A stretch of 13,595 bases of DNA from Phycisphaerales bacterium. Its GTDB lineage: Bacteria > Planctomycetota > Phycisphaerae > Phycisphaerales > SM1A02. This document shows positions 1 to 9,183 of this stretch, one piece after another. The translations under genes and the position numbers were made by a program. The notes under the pieces were generated by a model that did no database searches, had not been told where the DNA came from, and was given only the letters and a program-made list of their open reading frames with translations. Position 1 is the first letter of the stretch; the number at the start of each line of letters is the position of its first letter. The DNA lies in contig JASMLY010000036.1 of the NCBI GenBank assembly GCA_030748455.1, positions 1 through 13,595 of the forward strand, in the 5' to 3' direction.

Positions 1-2
1 GT

Positions 3-2993
3 GAGGCATCTGACCAACTCAACGAATCCCGATTGATGGGACGCCTCCCAAACTTTACTTCAGATATGGCAAACGCACTGCAAAACCGGTTGGTTCGTGG
101 AGTTGCGATGCAGGCAGGAGGGCGGAAAGGGAGTGGTGAAGATTCGGTCTATCTCGTGAAAGGAAAAGGGTGGGTTGAGTTTGCTAGTTGTGCTGAGCTT
201 GAAAGCGAACGAATTGAAGCGATTTTATCAGAGAAAAACTACCCATTCGTTCAACACAAGAAGACATCAGGAATACGGCTCGAATTTGATAAAGCAATGA
301 TTTCGATCGTGCTGAATGTTGGTGGTTTGATTCATACAGTTGATGAAGATGGATCAATTCTTGATGTACGAATGGGCGATCTCTGTTCGGATCCAGAGAA
401 AGCAGAATTTGTACGTAAAATAACTGAAGCTGTATACAGGGTGGGAAGATCGATTGGTGTCTACCAAGAAGATGAGACGTACGAATCTATCTGGTCGGTA
501 CATCGCGAAACAATTTTGAAAAACCGAGGTCATGTGACAAGTTCACTCAAGGCATTCTACGACGAACTTGAACGTGGATTGGAAAGCGTGCAACTGTTTA
601 CAAATGAACAATGGATTTTGCAGCCACTGACAGAATATTCCGTTACTTCTGGTATGGGCGCGGAAGAGCGGCTGTTCAATTCACTCAAACGACAGGTGCA
701 ACAAGCAATGGCGAGGGCAATTCGCTGCAGGAAAGAAGAAACAAACTCGGGCGGAGGACGAAAAAACATGGAATTGATCGCAAGGCGTGACATGGGTGTT
801 GACCTTTTCAAATTAAACGATGAGGAACTTGTTGTTGTCGGTACGATGCTTGACAGCAACCATCTCATCAATCTTGAATTAACGATACATGTTCCAAACG
901 AACAGATCGTTGCGAGCAAACTCGATATGATCCGTACACCATTTCCTGTTTGTCAAGAAGTACAAAATTCGGCTGAACGCCTCATTGGGTTGCGAATAGA
1001 ACGTGGTGTAATGGGAGAGATCACGCGGCGTATCGGAGGACACGAAGGGTGTTCGCATGTCAAACAAATAGCGAACAATATTATTTACTTTGTTGCCGCG
1101 TATCTTGCGCGAAAACGAGCGGGGATCACAGAGCTTTCAACCGACTCGAACTTTACATCACCAGAGGAACGGTTCAACTTAACCAAAGGGTTCTTAGAAA
1201 ACAGCTGTTTGGCGTACTGCCAATCAACGCCTCGGAAGATGGACAAAGCAATCAACGCCAAACGAAATGGCGAGGAACACACGAGCCTCATCCCACTTGG
1301 TGATTACGAACCATCGCTTGGTGTTTTGTTGAACAACCGAGCAGAGCAGTTTGCCGACAAGACTTACATACGATACCGCCGTGGTGATGAAAACCAAACA
1401 ATTTCTTGGCGAGCATTTGGGCACCACGTGCGAACAATTGCCAATAATTTGATCGCCGAAGGTGTTTGTCAAGGCGATCGAGTTGCAATGCTTTCAGAAA
1501 ATCGACTTGAAATGTTCATGTTCGAATTGGCGCTGATGTCAATTGGGGGTGTGACAGTTCCAATTTTTGCGGGCTATCCAAATTCCCAAGTTGATTACAT
1601 CCTGAATCACTCAAGGCCTAAGTTTTCCATCTCTTCGTGCAAGAAACAATACGACAAGATTCTTGCAAGTAGTTACTCTGGCTTTGCTAAGAGTTGGGTG
1701 ATGGATGAAGTCGAACAAACAGACGCAAACGCATTTTCTTCATTACTAGAAAACGACGATGTCTCAACAGAACAACTAGATGAACGCGTCGGTCTTGTAC
1801 ATGGCGACGATTTGTGTCTCATTATGTATACATCGGGCACAACAGGTCCTCCAAAAGGAGTTCGCCTCACACATCGGAATATCATCTCTCAACAAAAAGC
1901 CCTCTCTCTATTGTGGGATGTTGATGAAGACGACACATTTATAAGTTACTTACCCTGGCACCACAGTTTCGGCGGTCTTTTTGAACGCTTTATGACGCTG
2001 TATAACGGTGCAACGTTGGGGCTTGATGATTCAAAAGGGCGAGATATGGATCGCCTGATCGACAATTGGAAACTTTGGGAACCAACAATTTTCTTTAGTG
2101 TTCCAAGAGTTCACGAAATGCTACTCTCTGAATGTAAGAAAAATGAAGAAGTCGATGCCATGGTTTTTGGGGATCGGCTTCGAATGGTCTTTACAGCAGG
2201 GGCATCGCTCCCCGCAACTGTTGAAGCAGGGTATCGCAGGCACGGGATTCCTGTATTGGAAGGTTGGGGGCTTACAGAAACATCTCCATGCGTCACAGTG
2301 ACAACAATGGATGGAACATGGCGTAGTGGACACGTTGGCATGCCCATACCAGGTGTGCGAGTAAAAATAGATGATTCACAAGAGATTCTTGTGAAGGGTC
2401 CCAACATCATGCAAGGGTATCTTGATGATGAAGACGCAACTGCAAAATGCATCGATAGAAATGGGTGGTTCCACACTGGCGATCTCGGTGAGTTTCGTAA
2501 AGATGGGCTTCGAATTTTTGGCCGCCTCGACGGAGCATTCAAACTGACAACAGGGGAAAAGGTACACCCACAACGAATTGAAATTACACTCACGAACGAA
2601 TCTGAATTTATCAGCACAGCACTCGTTGTTGGAACTGGACAAGATTACGTGGGTGTGATCGTGTTCCCTTCACAACAAAGTATTTCGACGTGGTTAAAAG
2701 AGAACGAGTTGCCACTTGATTCACAACTTTCATGCATACCAGCGCTACGCGATCTTATCGCAAGAGAGTTAGAACGCATCAATGCAGTGATTGAAGTGAA
2801 ATATCAACGACCTGTGCGTGCAATCATCGCAGATAACCAACTTTCGCTTGAACGTGGGGAACTGACACCATCTGGCAAAGTAGTCAGACTCAAGGTGATG
2901 TCGCTGTACGAGGACCAAATTCACGACATGTTTGCAACAAATCCTAGTGAACGTGTTATTCGAATTGCAAAACATCAAATGCAAGGAACATGA
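3..2993 (+). CDS. DUF2889-like / AMP-forming acyl-CoA ligase fusion, 5'-partial
   Basis: The C-terminal part (about nt 1300-2990) is an ANL-superfamily acyl-CoA synthetase, which activates a carboxylic acid to its CoA thioester with ATP. Visible motifs are the P-loop YTSGTTGPPKG (1827-1859), GWGLTETSP (2262-2288), GWFHTGDLG (from 2463) and the catalytic-lysine motif PSGK with Lys at 2877. The body (LPWHHSFGG, VPRVHEML) resembles long-chain FadD15/ACSL-like ligases more than classical benzoate-CoA ligase, so the substrate is open. Nt 768-1110 resembles DUF2889 (function unknown): a late GCSH motif at 1047-1058 and an LxLTIHVPNEQI-type core. Nt 3-767 matches no family I recognise. The frame stays open to the left edge, and the TTG/ATG at 33/36 lack a Shine-Dalgarno, so the true start is probably upstream. 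The stop lies 4 bases before the thiolase GTG. Ligase call is firm; DUF2889 is from memory. Confidence 0.85.
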   Translation, partial: EASDQLNESRLMGRLPNFTSDMANALQNRLVRGVAMQAGGRKGSGEDSVYLVKGKGWVEFASCAELESERIEAILSEKNYPFVQHKKTSGIRLEFDKAMISIVLNVGGLIHTVDEDGSILDVRMGDLCSDPEKAEFVRKITEAVYRVGRSIGVYQEDETYESIWSVHRETILKNRGHVTSSLKAFYDELERGLESVQLFTNEQWILQPLTEYSVTSGMGAEERLFNSLKRQVQQAMARAIRCRKEETNSGGGRKNMELIARRDMGVDLFKLNDEELVVVGTMLDSNHLINLELTIHVPNEQIVASKLDMIRTPFPVCQEVQNSAERLIGLRIERGVMGEITRRIGGHEGCSHVKQIANNIIYFVAAYLARKRAGITELSTDSNFTSPEERFNLTKGFLENSCLAYCQSTPRKMDKAINAKRNGEEHTSLIPLGDYEPSLGVLLNNRAEQFADKTYIRYRRGDENQTISWRAFGHHVRTIANNLIAEGVCQGDRVAMLSENRLEMFMFELALMSIGGVTVPIFAGYPNSQVDYILNHSRPKFSISSCKKQYDKILASSYSGFAKSWVMDEVEQTDANAFSSLLENDDVSTEQLDERVGLVHGDDLCLIMYTSGTTGPPKGVRLTHRNIISQQKALSLLWDVDEDDTFISYLPWHHSFGGLFERFMTLYNGATLGLDDSKGRDMDRLIDNWKLWEPTIFFSVPRVHEMLLSECKKNEEVDAMVFGDRLRMVFTAGASLPATVEAGYRRHGIPVLEGWGLTETSPCVTVTTMDGTWRSGHVGMPIPGVRVKIDDSQEILVKGPNIMQGYLDDEDATAKCIDRNGWFHTGDLGEFRKDGLRIFGRLDGAFKLTTGEKVHPQRIEITLTNESEFISTALVVGTGQDYVGVIVFPSQQSISTWLKENELPLDSQLSCIPALRDLIARELERINAVIEVKYQRPVRAIIADNQLSLERGELTPSGKVVRLKVMSLYEDQIHDMFATNPSERVIRIAKHQMQGT
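753..770 (+). promoter_or_regulatory. Possible internal ribosome binding site and ATG start in the ligase fusion
   Basis: GGAGG at 753-757 stands 10 bases before an in-frame ATG at 768, exactly where the DUF2889-like segment begins (MELIARRD). Initiation here would give a 741-residue DUF2889-ligase without the unrecognised N-terminal region. The frame is open through the site, so this may be a second start on one gene or a chance match. Not decidable from sequence alone. Confidence 0.35.
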
Positions 2994-3000
2994 AGTAGTG
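2983..3000 (+). promoter_or_regulatory. Ribosome binding site deciding the thiolase GTG start
   Basis: AAGGA at 2983-2987 lies inside the last codons of the ligase gene and 10 bases before GTG 2998. It supports the non-ATG start and suggests translational coupling to the ligase, whose stop is at 2991-2993. Confidence 0.6.
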
Positions 3001-4248
3001 AATCAAGAGAATGAGTTAAAAATTGTTATTGCAGCTGCAGCACGAACACCACTTGGTGTGAAATGTGGCACGCTCTCTGGATTTTCAGCTGAGGATCTTG
3101 CTGTTCTTGCAGCAGAAGAAGCAATCAGCAGAAGTGGAATAGAGAAGTCAAAGATTGATAGTTGTGTTGGTGCAAATGTGTACCAATTTACTGCACCGGG
3201 ATCGCAAGATTTGTATTTTCCCCGCAACGTTGCACTCCGCTGCGGTCTAGGAGATGCAATGCCTGCATTGCTCGTGCAACGAATCTGCGGTTCTGGAATT
3301 CAAGTCATCGTCAACGGTATGCAGCAAATCGCGATGCCAAACAACATGGATGATTCTCGTGTGGTTCTTTGCTTCGGTGGTGAAACAATGACCCGTGCTC
3401 CTCAAATCAATCGTGCTCAACGAAAGTCGTCAGCATTCTTTTGGGAGTTTGAAGATGGTGGTAAAAATGAGGACTCAATGCTTGCTTCGTTGAACCACGA
3501 TATTGCAAACACCGCAATGATGCTCACTGCCGATGAATACGGAAACAAGGTTGGGGTTACAAGGCAAGAGTGTGATGAGTTTGCAGTGGAATCGCACAGA
3601 CGCGCTCGTGAGGCAAGAAGCGAAAGCCATTTCAATGGAGGCGATCGCTTGAAAGGCATCTTTGCGTTAGACGCTGTTGACCGAAACGGACACGCTGTAC
3701 ACATGGAAAGCGATGAATGTATTCGTGACACCGATTACGAAACACTCGCTTCGCTTCCTGGTTTTACTCCAAACAAACTTATTTCTCCCGGTAACGCAAG
3801 CGAAATAGCAGACGGTGCTGCGGCAGTCCTGATTGCAGACCATGAAAAAGCAACTGAACTTGGATTAGATACGCAATTCGAAATCGTGAGTTATGGCATT
3901 TCTGGAGTTGACCCACGTATTATGGGTCAGGGGCCAGTGCCATCCATCAGACAAGCACTTGAGCGTGCAGGATTAAACACAGACGATATTGACCTCTACG
4001 AAATCAATGAAGCATTTGCAGCACAGTACCTTGGTTGCGAAAAAGAATTAGAACTAGACCGTCATAAAGTAAACGTGAATGGTGGGGCGGTCGCACTTGG
4101 GCACCCTCTAGGTGCAACTGGTACACGGCTTGTGACAGATTTGATGTATGAAATGGATCGCCGCGGTGCAAAACTTGGTTGTGCTTCGGCTTGTATTGGT
4201 GGTGGGCAGGGGATCGCCATGATTATTAGAAACACGAAGGCTTCCTAA
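2998..4248 (+). CDS. Thiolase (acetyl-CoA C-acyltransferase)
   Basis: Degradative thiolase of about 416 residues, which cleaves a 3-oxoacyl-CoA with CoA to give acetyl-CoA and a shortened acyl-CoA. The full catalytic set is present: nucleophile Cys97 in RICGSGIQ, the NEAFAAQ loop, His369 in LGHPLGATG and Cys399 in ACIGGGQG. Length is normal for the family. I chose GTG at 2998 because AAGGA (2983-2987) sits 10 bases upstream and the upstream gene ends at 2993; an ATG at 2932 would lie inside that gene and add a tail not expected in thiolases. Between a dehydrogenase/hydratase fusion and a benzoyl-CoA reductase operon, the likely substrates are 3-oxopimelyl-CoA (giving glutaryl-CoA) and acetoacetyl-CoA. 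Substrate range is inference; the thiolase call is not in doubt. Confidence 0.93.
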   Translation: MNQENELKIVIAAAARTPLGVKCGTLSGFSAEDLAVLAAEEAISRSGIEKSKIDSCVGANVYQFTAPGSQDLYFPRNVALRCGLGDAMPALLVQRICGSGIQVIVNGMQQIAMPNNMDDSRVVLCFGGETMTRAPQINRAQRKSSAFFWEFEDGGKNEDSMLASLNHDIANTAMMLTADEYGNKVGVTRQECDEFAVESHRRAREARSESHFNGGDRLKGIFALDAVDRNGHAVHMESDECIRDTDYETLASLPGFTPNKLISPGNASEIADGAAAVLIADHEKATELGLDTQFEIVSYGISGVDPRIMGQGPVPSIRQALERAGLNTDDIDLYEINEAFAAQYLGCEKELELDRHKVNVNGGAVALGHPLGATGTRLVTDLMYEMDRRGAKLGCASACIGGGQGIAMIIRNTKAS

Positions 4249-4250
4249 TT

Positions 4251-6698
4251 ATGAAGAAGGCATTTATTTTTGGTGATAAAACACTTGATGATGCAGTGAA
4301 ACGCGTCAATTCTCTACGAAAAATCGCAGTTATTGGCGCAGGCACGATGGGGCAAGGCATCGCAATTGATTTGCTCAGACGAACAGAGTGCGAAGTAGTT
4401 CTTCTTGACGTAAGCAAGGACGCACTTGATAAAGCAATTGCTCGGCTTGAAAAAGGTTGGGCTCGCGAAGTCAAAGGCGCGATGATTCGCCAAGAGGATG
4501 CGGATCACTTCCGAAGCCGCGTTTCTTGCACAGACTCTTACGAGGGCTTGTCCGATTGCGATGTGATATGGGAAGTTGCAACAGAAGACGCGAGCATTAA
4601 AGCGAAAATTTTTGCTTCGATAGAATCAGTTGCTGATGGAAGCAAGATGGCTGCTATTTTCTCAAACACGTCATCGCATACAACTGAAGAACTCGCAGAA
4701 CTGTTTACAAAAACTTCTTTCCGCGAAAAATTCTTAACAGTCCATGGCTATTTTCCGTTTGAGGGCAACAGACTCATCGATGTGATGAAAGGCAAATACG
4801 CTTCATTGGAAGCATTTCGTTTTGGTGTTGTCTTTGCTGACCAAATCCTTGAAAAGAAAGTTGTTGCATTAGAAGTTGATCACCATGGCTATGTCACCGA
4901 TCCTATTTTTCAAGGCATGGGTGCCATTGTTTCTTGGGATGTACAAACAGGTGATGACATTGTGCAACTTGGTGGTCTTTGGGAGCTCTTTACAGCGAAC
5001 CCATTTAGTGTGCTTGATCACACAGGGCACATGCCGTACACCGAATCATCAAAACACTTAGGTCAATCCTTGCCAGAAGACGATCGGCTTCGATCGCTGT
5101 ATTTACGAAACGGTGCACATTATCCTACGTGGATTGGTGATCTAGAAACTGCAGGTACTACCGGTGCGAATTCAAAGGACCGAAAGGGCTTTTATGCGCT
5201 CAATGAGAAGCGACGCGCAGAAGGTGTCTACGACCCTGCGAGCGGTTCTTATATTCCAGTTTGCGAAATGCCACGAGATGCGTACTGGTCCTATTTTGAA
5301 GCAGCGGCAATGGATCGGGCAAACGGGAAAATTAAAAGTGCAGATGGTCTAGTACACGTTGCCTGTAGTGATGACATGGGCGGGAAAGCATTTAGAAAAT
5401 ACGCACTTCCAATTTGTTTGTACTGCCTTGATATGGTGCAAGATGGTTTTGCTACCGCAGGACAAGTGAATACTTGTACGCGGGCGGGACTTCGTTTCAA
5501 AGTTGGCATAATCGAACTTATCGATGCGATGATTCGTGAACTTGGAATAGACGGATTGCTTGATTTGATTAAGCGAGGTCGTGATGAAAACGCTAGCGAC
5601 CAGTACACCATTGAAATGCTTGATACGGATGGCATGAATGGTCCCCGAAAGGGAAAACCATGTTTGCTACACACAATGCGAAAGAAAGGTATCACACAAC
5701 TTCTTGGTTATGGAAAATATTACGGAACAACTGTTTCCGAGACAAACTTTACAACCGGTGAACAAGATGCCAACTATCTTGACTTAAAACTTTGTGAACC
5801 AAATGGGAAAGATCGCGTCGCTTCAATTATTTTCAATAATCCTATGCGAGGTAATGTCTTTAATAAAGCAGTGATCGACCAACTTGCTGACGCATGGAAG
5901 AGAGTTCTCAATTGGCACAAGGATGGAAAATGTGGCGGGGTTCTTGTGACTGCAGGTGGCGATGGCATGAAAATGTTCGGAGCCGATGCAAAAGAATTTA
6001 ATTATGGTTGGTTTGATGCAGAAACTGGTTATGTACCTCTTTCTGAAGAGAACGCAGCAGCTTCAAGTAAGAATGCTGTAGATTTGTTCAGGCAGATACA
6101 AAGATCACCCGTTGCAACCGTCGGCGTCTTCGGTGAAAAGTGGGGCGGTGGCTGTGAGTTTACGTACTTTTTAGATCAGCGTTTTGATGTTCGTGCATAT
6201 GGATATGTCTGGGATGCACTAGAACGAACCTCCACTTGGAAGCAAAAGAATACCTACAATCAACCAGAACTTGATTACGCAATCCTTCCCGGCTTCGCAG
6301 CCGCAGGTGAATTGAAACGCCTTGGAATGGGCGATGCAATTGCACTTGAAGTGTTCGACCAAGGAATGACTGCAGATCGAGCGTATCAAGTTTCACTTTC
6401 AAATGGTGTGTTTGATTGCGAGCTTGAAGCCCTACGCCGCGGTTATGAACTAGCTCGCCAAATGGCAAAGGATGCTCCGTACTCACGAGCATTATTCAAG
6501 AAACAATTAGAACGTGGAATTGACGACGAGGCACTCGCACACGAAACAGGCGAGGTTTTCAATCCCCAAAAGAATCCGTACATTCGATCAGGGCTCATCA
6601 AATTGCTCGATCGGCGTGCAAGACCACCGAAGATGGATTATTCGACGCATGGTGTCGACCTGCCCGGCTTCGAATATCCAAAGGAGGAAACAGAATGA
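4251..6698 (+). CDS. 3-hydroxyacyl-CoA dehydrogenase / enoyl-CoA hydratase fusion
   Basis: Bifunctional beta-oxidation enzyme of 815 residues. The N-terminal half is a 3-hydroxyacyl-CoA dehydrogenase: Rossmann motif GAGTMG at residues 29-34, the SNTSS segment at 138-142 and probable catalytic His165. The usual HFFNP reads HGYFPFEGN, and the segment after it is divergent. Two helical C-terminal dehydrogenase domains follow, to about residue 490. The crotonase domain begins near residue 505 and has the oxyanion-hole loop FGADAKEF, GGGCE with Glu636 and NQPE with Glu673, so both hydratase glutamates are kept. About 17 residues are inserted between them. Dehydrogenase-first order is opposite to E. 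coli FadB and matches archaeal-type fusions. Probable role: 3-hydroxypimelyl-CoA and crotonyl-CoA oxidation after ring opening. ATG 4251 starts 2 bases after the thiolase stop; the stop overlaps the next ATG (ATGA). Confidence 0.9.
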   Translation: MKKAFIFGDKTLDDAVKRVNSLRKIAVIGAGTMGQGIAIDLLRRTECEVVLLDVSKDALDKAIARLEKGWAREVKGAMIRQEDADHFRSRVSCTDSYEGLSDCDVIWEVATEDASIKAKIFASIESVADGSKMAAIFSNTSSHTTEELAELFTKTSFREKFLTVHGYFPFEGNRLIDVMKGKYASLEAFRFGVVFADQILEKKVVALEVDHHGYVTDPIFQGMGAIVSWDVQTGDDIVQLGGLWELFTANPFSVLDHTGHMPYTESSKHLGQSLPEDDRLRSLYLRNGAHYPTWIGDLETAGTTGANSKDRKGFYALNEKRRAEGVYDPASGSYIPVCEMPRDAYWSYFEAAAMDRANGKIKSADGLVHVACSDDMGGKAFRKYALPICLYCLDMVQDGFATAGQVNTCTRAGLRFKVGIIELIDAMIRELGIDGLLDLIKRGRDENASDQYTIEMLDTDGMNGPRKGKPCLLHTMRKKGITQLLGYGKYYGTTVSETNFTTGEQDANYLDLKLCEPNGKDRVASIIFNNPMRGNVFNKAVIDQLADAWKRVLNWHKDGKCGGVLVTAGGDGMKMFGADAKEFNYGWFDAETGYVPLSEENAAASSKNAVDLFRQIQRSPVATVGVFGEKWGGGCEFTYFLDQRFDVRAYGYVWDALERTSTWKQKNTYNQPELDYAILPGFAAAGELKRLGMGDAIALEVFDQGMTADRAYQVSLSNGVFDCELEALRRGYELARQMAKDAPYSRALFKKQLERGIDDEALAHETGEVFNPQKNPYIRSGLIKLLDRRARPPKMDYSTHGVDLPGFEYPKEETE

Positions 6699-7858
6699 CA
6701 ATCACGGTCTTTGACGATTGGAAAAACGAACCATTAGATGAAATTCTTTATCATTGCCGAGAACTCATCGAAGATGAAACGTATCCAACAATTAAAAAGT
6801 GGAGGGAAAATGGAGGGAAAGTGCTTGGTCACTTCCAAGTGTACTTCCCAGAAGAACTCGCACACGCTGCTGGAATGCTGCCAGTAAAAATGCGTGGTTT
6901 TCCACTTGACCCGAACAATGCGGATTCACACTTCGGTTCTTATCTATGCTCTATTATCAAGACATCACTCGAAGCGTGTTTAAGTGGCGCGCTAAAGCTC
7001 GACATGTTTGTCTCTCATCCAATTTGCGATGCTGCAAGGAACTTGGCAGCTATTTTTGGTCGTAATTATGAGTACCCTTGTCAAATTTTGTATTTAACAC
7101 AAAACCCAAACTCAGAAGGCTCTATAGAGTGGCTGACAGATGAATACAGAAGAATCGCTAAGATCATCGAAGAGGTGACAGGGACATCGATAACTGAAGA
7201 AGCTTTGGCAAACTCCATTCACGTATTCAATGAAAACCGTTCGTTGATGCGTGAACTCTACGAAATCAAGCGGGAAACCCCTTGGTTGATTTCAGCTGAC
7301 GAAGCGTATGCACTTGTTGCTGTTGGTGGATTCATCCCGCGTGAAGAACACAACGACATTTTACGAACAGCACTCCCCATGATTCGAGAAAGAGAAGGTC
7401 GTCAAGAAGACCGCATTCGAATTGTGTACGAAGGGGCATTTTGCGAGCAACCTCCATTGGATTTGATTCGCATGCTCGGACGAACGTGTTACGTTGTCGA
7501 CGACGACTTTTTGATTGGCATGCGGTACATTCTTTCCGATGTAAATACAGACAATCCGATGACAAACTTAGCGCATGCATACATTGAACAGTCAAGTTAC
7601 AGCCCAGTGCAGCATGACCTTCGCAAATTGAAAGAAGAAATGCTTATAGAAAGATTTAATAATGCAAAGGCAGATGCGATTATTGTTTCTGCCGCAAAAA
7701 TGTGCGAACCTGGATTAGAGGAACAGGTTGCGTATTCACATGCGTTGGATGCGGAGGGCATCCCTTACTTCGTGAGCGAGTTTGAAGAGAATATGAACTC
7801 TTTTGACCAGCTTGAACTTCAAATTGAAACATTCCTAGAAAACATTTTGTTTGCCTAA
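6695..7858 (+). CDS. bzdN: Benzoyl-CoA reductase, smaller large subunit (BzdN/BcrC type)
   Basis: This 387-residue protein belongs to the benzoyl-CoA reductase/2-hydroxyglutaryl-CoA dehydratase D-component family. With its partner it forms the module that binds the CoA ester and a [4Fe-4S] cluster and performs ATP-driven two-electron ring reduction in the cytoplasm. Visible family signs are the N-terminal YFPEELAHAAGMLPV segment, HPICDAARN (Cys111), YEGAFCEQPP (Cys250) and AAKMCEPG (Cys337), which are candidate cluster ligands; Cys85 and Cys129 are further cysteines. Length fits BcrC/BadD/BzdN. The start ATG 6695 overlaps the previous stop as ATGA and has AAGGAGG at 6680-6686. Position first in an N-O-P-Q block, with two short ATPases, favours the Bzd naming. 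A substituted substrate such as methylbenzoyl-CoA cannot be excluded. Confidence 0.88.
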   Translation: MTITVFDDWKNEPLDEILYHCRELIEDETYPTIKKWRENGGKVLGHFQVYFPEELAHAAGMLPVKMRGFPLDPNNADSHFGSYLCSIIKTSLEACLSGALKLDMFVSHPICDAARNLAAIFGRNYEYPCQILYLTQNPNSEGSIEWLTDEYRRIAKIIEEVTGTSITEEALANSIHVFNENRSLMRELYEIKRETPWLISADEAYALVAVGGFIPREEHNDILRTALPMIREREGRQEDRIRIVYEGAFCEQPPLDLIRMLGRTCYVVDDDFLIGMRYILSDVNTDNPMTNLAHAYIEQSSYSPVQHDLRKLKEEMLIERFNNAKADAIIVSAAKMCEPGLEEQVAYSHALDAEGIPYFVSEFEENMNSFDQLELQIETFLENILFA

Positions 7859-7861
7859 GGT

Positions 7862-7882
7862 GAGGAGGTATTTATTACTATG
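7862..7882 (+). promoter_or_regulatory. Strong ribosome binding site of the BzdO-type subunit
   Basis: GAGGAGG at 7862-7868 lies in the 21-base gap between the two large reductase subunits, 11 bases before ATG 7880. It is the strongest Shine-Dalgarno in the window and sits at the largest gap in the operon. Confidence 0.6.
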
Positions 7883-9181
7883 ACAACAGCAAATGAACAA
7901 TTAGTAGGACGCGGAAACCGAGACGGTGCAGAGTTGTTTAGGGATTGGTTTACCGAACTTTCTCAAACTGCAGAAACAGGCCAACAGTCTGCGTACGTTT
8001 TTGTGATGGGTTCGTTAAATGAAATTCTCAAAACATTCGATCTTCCTGTGGTATTCCCAGAAATTAATTCTTTGCAAACAGCGGTTCGCCGTGTTGCAGG
8101 TGATTATCTAGGTACAGCCGAAGATTATGGCTACTCGCCAGATATCTGTGGGTACGTAAAGGCCGATGTCGCAGTGCAAATCAACGGCGGAGAGCACCCG
8201 ATGGGTCGAATCCCAAAACCAAGCATTGCGGTCTTAACAAATGCTTGCAATACCTACATCAAGTGGGCTGAAATTTGGGAACGCATGCACGATTGCCCTG
8301 TTGTGACTATCGATGTGCCGGGAACCCGCCAAGCAGACACGCAAACGTGGCCAGGTGACCCTGATTTCGAGAACGATTGCAGATACGTTGAAAAACAGAT
8401 TCACGAACTCATTAAAACATGTGAAAAAGTTACAGGCAAAAAGTTTGACATCGACAAATTCAGGGAAGTACTTGGATATGCAAACCGAATGAGCGTGGGG
8501 TGGAAAAAAGTCATCGAAGCGAACAAATCGATGCCCGCACCATTTAATGCGCTCACTGATGGCACGATCTTCCTCGGAGTAGCAAATGGATTTCGTGGTA
8601 CTCGTGAAGGTGCAGAATACTTTGACCAACTTGTTGAGGAAATGCAGTACAAGGCAGAGCACGGCATTGGCGGGTTAACAGAGGAAGAGTGGCGACTGGT
8701 CTTTATTGGCGTGCCTTGTTATCCAATCTTTAGAAAGTTCAACGAACTCTTTACCGATTGGGGTGGTTCGTTTATCAATTCAACGTATCTTTGGTTTGCT
8801 TCGGGTGGAACGAACCTTGGGTTTGAATATGATCTAGACAATCCCATAAAGAGCTTAGCCCAAGGGCTACTGATCAGCGTTCGTGACGCAATGGACAGTA
8901 TGTTCCACCAAGACAGGATGTTGATGAATATGGTTGATGATTTCAATGTAGATGGCATTGTGTATCACCCAATTAAAAGTTGTAGAACTGTTTCGACTGG
9001 CTTGGCAGACAGTCGAGGGTATTTCTCTGGCAAAAAAGATATTCCGAGTTTGTTTGTTGAATCAGACATGATGGACTCGCGAGTCATATCTGAAGCGCAG
9101 ATGAAGAATAGAATCGATGCCTTCTTTGAAGGTCTCAAATCAAGAAAGGACCAAGCGGTAATCGCTGGTAAGGAGGGTTAA
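7880..9181 (+). CDS. bzdO: Benzoyl-CoA reductase, larger large subunit (BzdO/BcrB type)
   Basis: Second catalytic subunit, 433 residues, homologous to its upstream neighbour and expected to pair with it, each contributing to an iron-sulfur cluster near the active site. Candidate ligands are Cys123 ([12 protein letters not shown]), Cys280 (GVPCYPIF) and Cys368 (HPIKSCRT); Cys90 (DICGYV) is an additional cysteine. The end carries the family pattern [12 protein letters not shown] followed by a helix ending in FEGLKSR. Length agrees with BcrB/BadE/BzdO subunits of about 430 residues. ATG 7880 follows a GAGGAGG site. The next gene starts 2 bases after the stop, so stoichiometric co-translation with the ATPases is likely. 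A 2-hydroxyacyl-CoA dehydratase would be the alternative, but that enzyme normally has one activator, not two, and the pathway context is aromatic. Confidence 0.88.
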   Translation: MTTANEQLVGRGNRDGAELFRDWFTELSQTAETGQQSAYVFVMGSLNEILKTFDLPVVFPEINSLQTAVRRVAGDYLGTAEDYGYSPDICGYVKADVAVQINGGEHPMGRIPKPSIAVLTNACNTYIKWAEIWERMHDCPVVTIDVPGTRQADTQTWPGDPDFENDCRYVEKQIHELIKTCEKVTGKKFDIDKFREVLGYANRMSVGWKKVIEANKSMPAPFNALTDGTIFLGVANGFRGTREGAEYFDQLVEEMQYKAEHGIGGLTEEEWRLVFIGVPCYPIFRKFNELFTDWGGSFINSTYLWFASGGTNLGFEYDLDNPIKSLAQGLLISVRDAMDSMFHQDRMLMNMVDDFNVDGIVYHPIKSCRTVSTGLADSRGYFSGKKDIPSLFVESDMMDSRVISEAQMKNRIDAFFEGLKSRKDQAVIAGKEG

Positions 9182-9183
9182 CA

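Noticed and set aside
2111..2617. A 168-residue minus-strand open frame inside the ligase domain.
   Set aside because: It lies opposite conserved ligase motifs, is Ser/Pro-rich, and no family was recognised. The plus-strand gene fully explains the coding signal.
2932..2997. ATG at 2932 as the start of the thiolase.
   Set aside because: It would overlap the ligase gene by 62 bases and add a 22-residue extension not seen in thiolases, while GTG 2998 has AAGGA at good spacing.
5775..6698. Crotonase half considered as the ring-opening 6-oxocyclohexenoyl-CoA hydrolase (Oah).
   Set aside because: It keeps the two hydratase glutamates and does not resemble the Oah sequence I recall, so plain enoyl-CoA hydratase activity is the better call.
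6695..9181. Large subunits considered as a 2-hydroxyglutaryl- or lactoyl-CoA dehydratase.
   Set aside because: Dehydratases normally have a single homodimeric activator. Here two different ATPases and a downstream glutaryl-CoA dehydrogenase point to benzoyl-CoA reductase.
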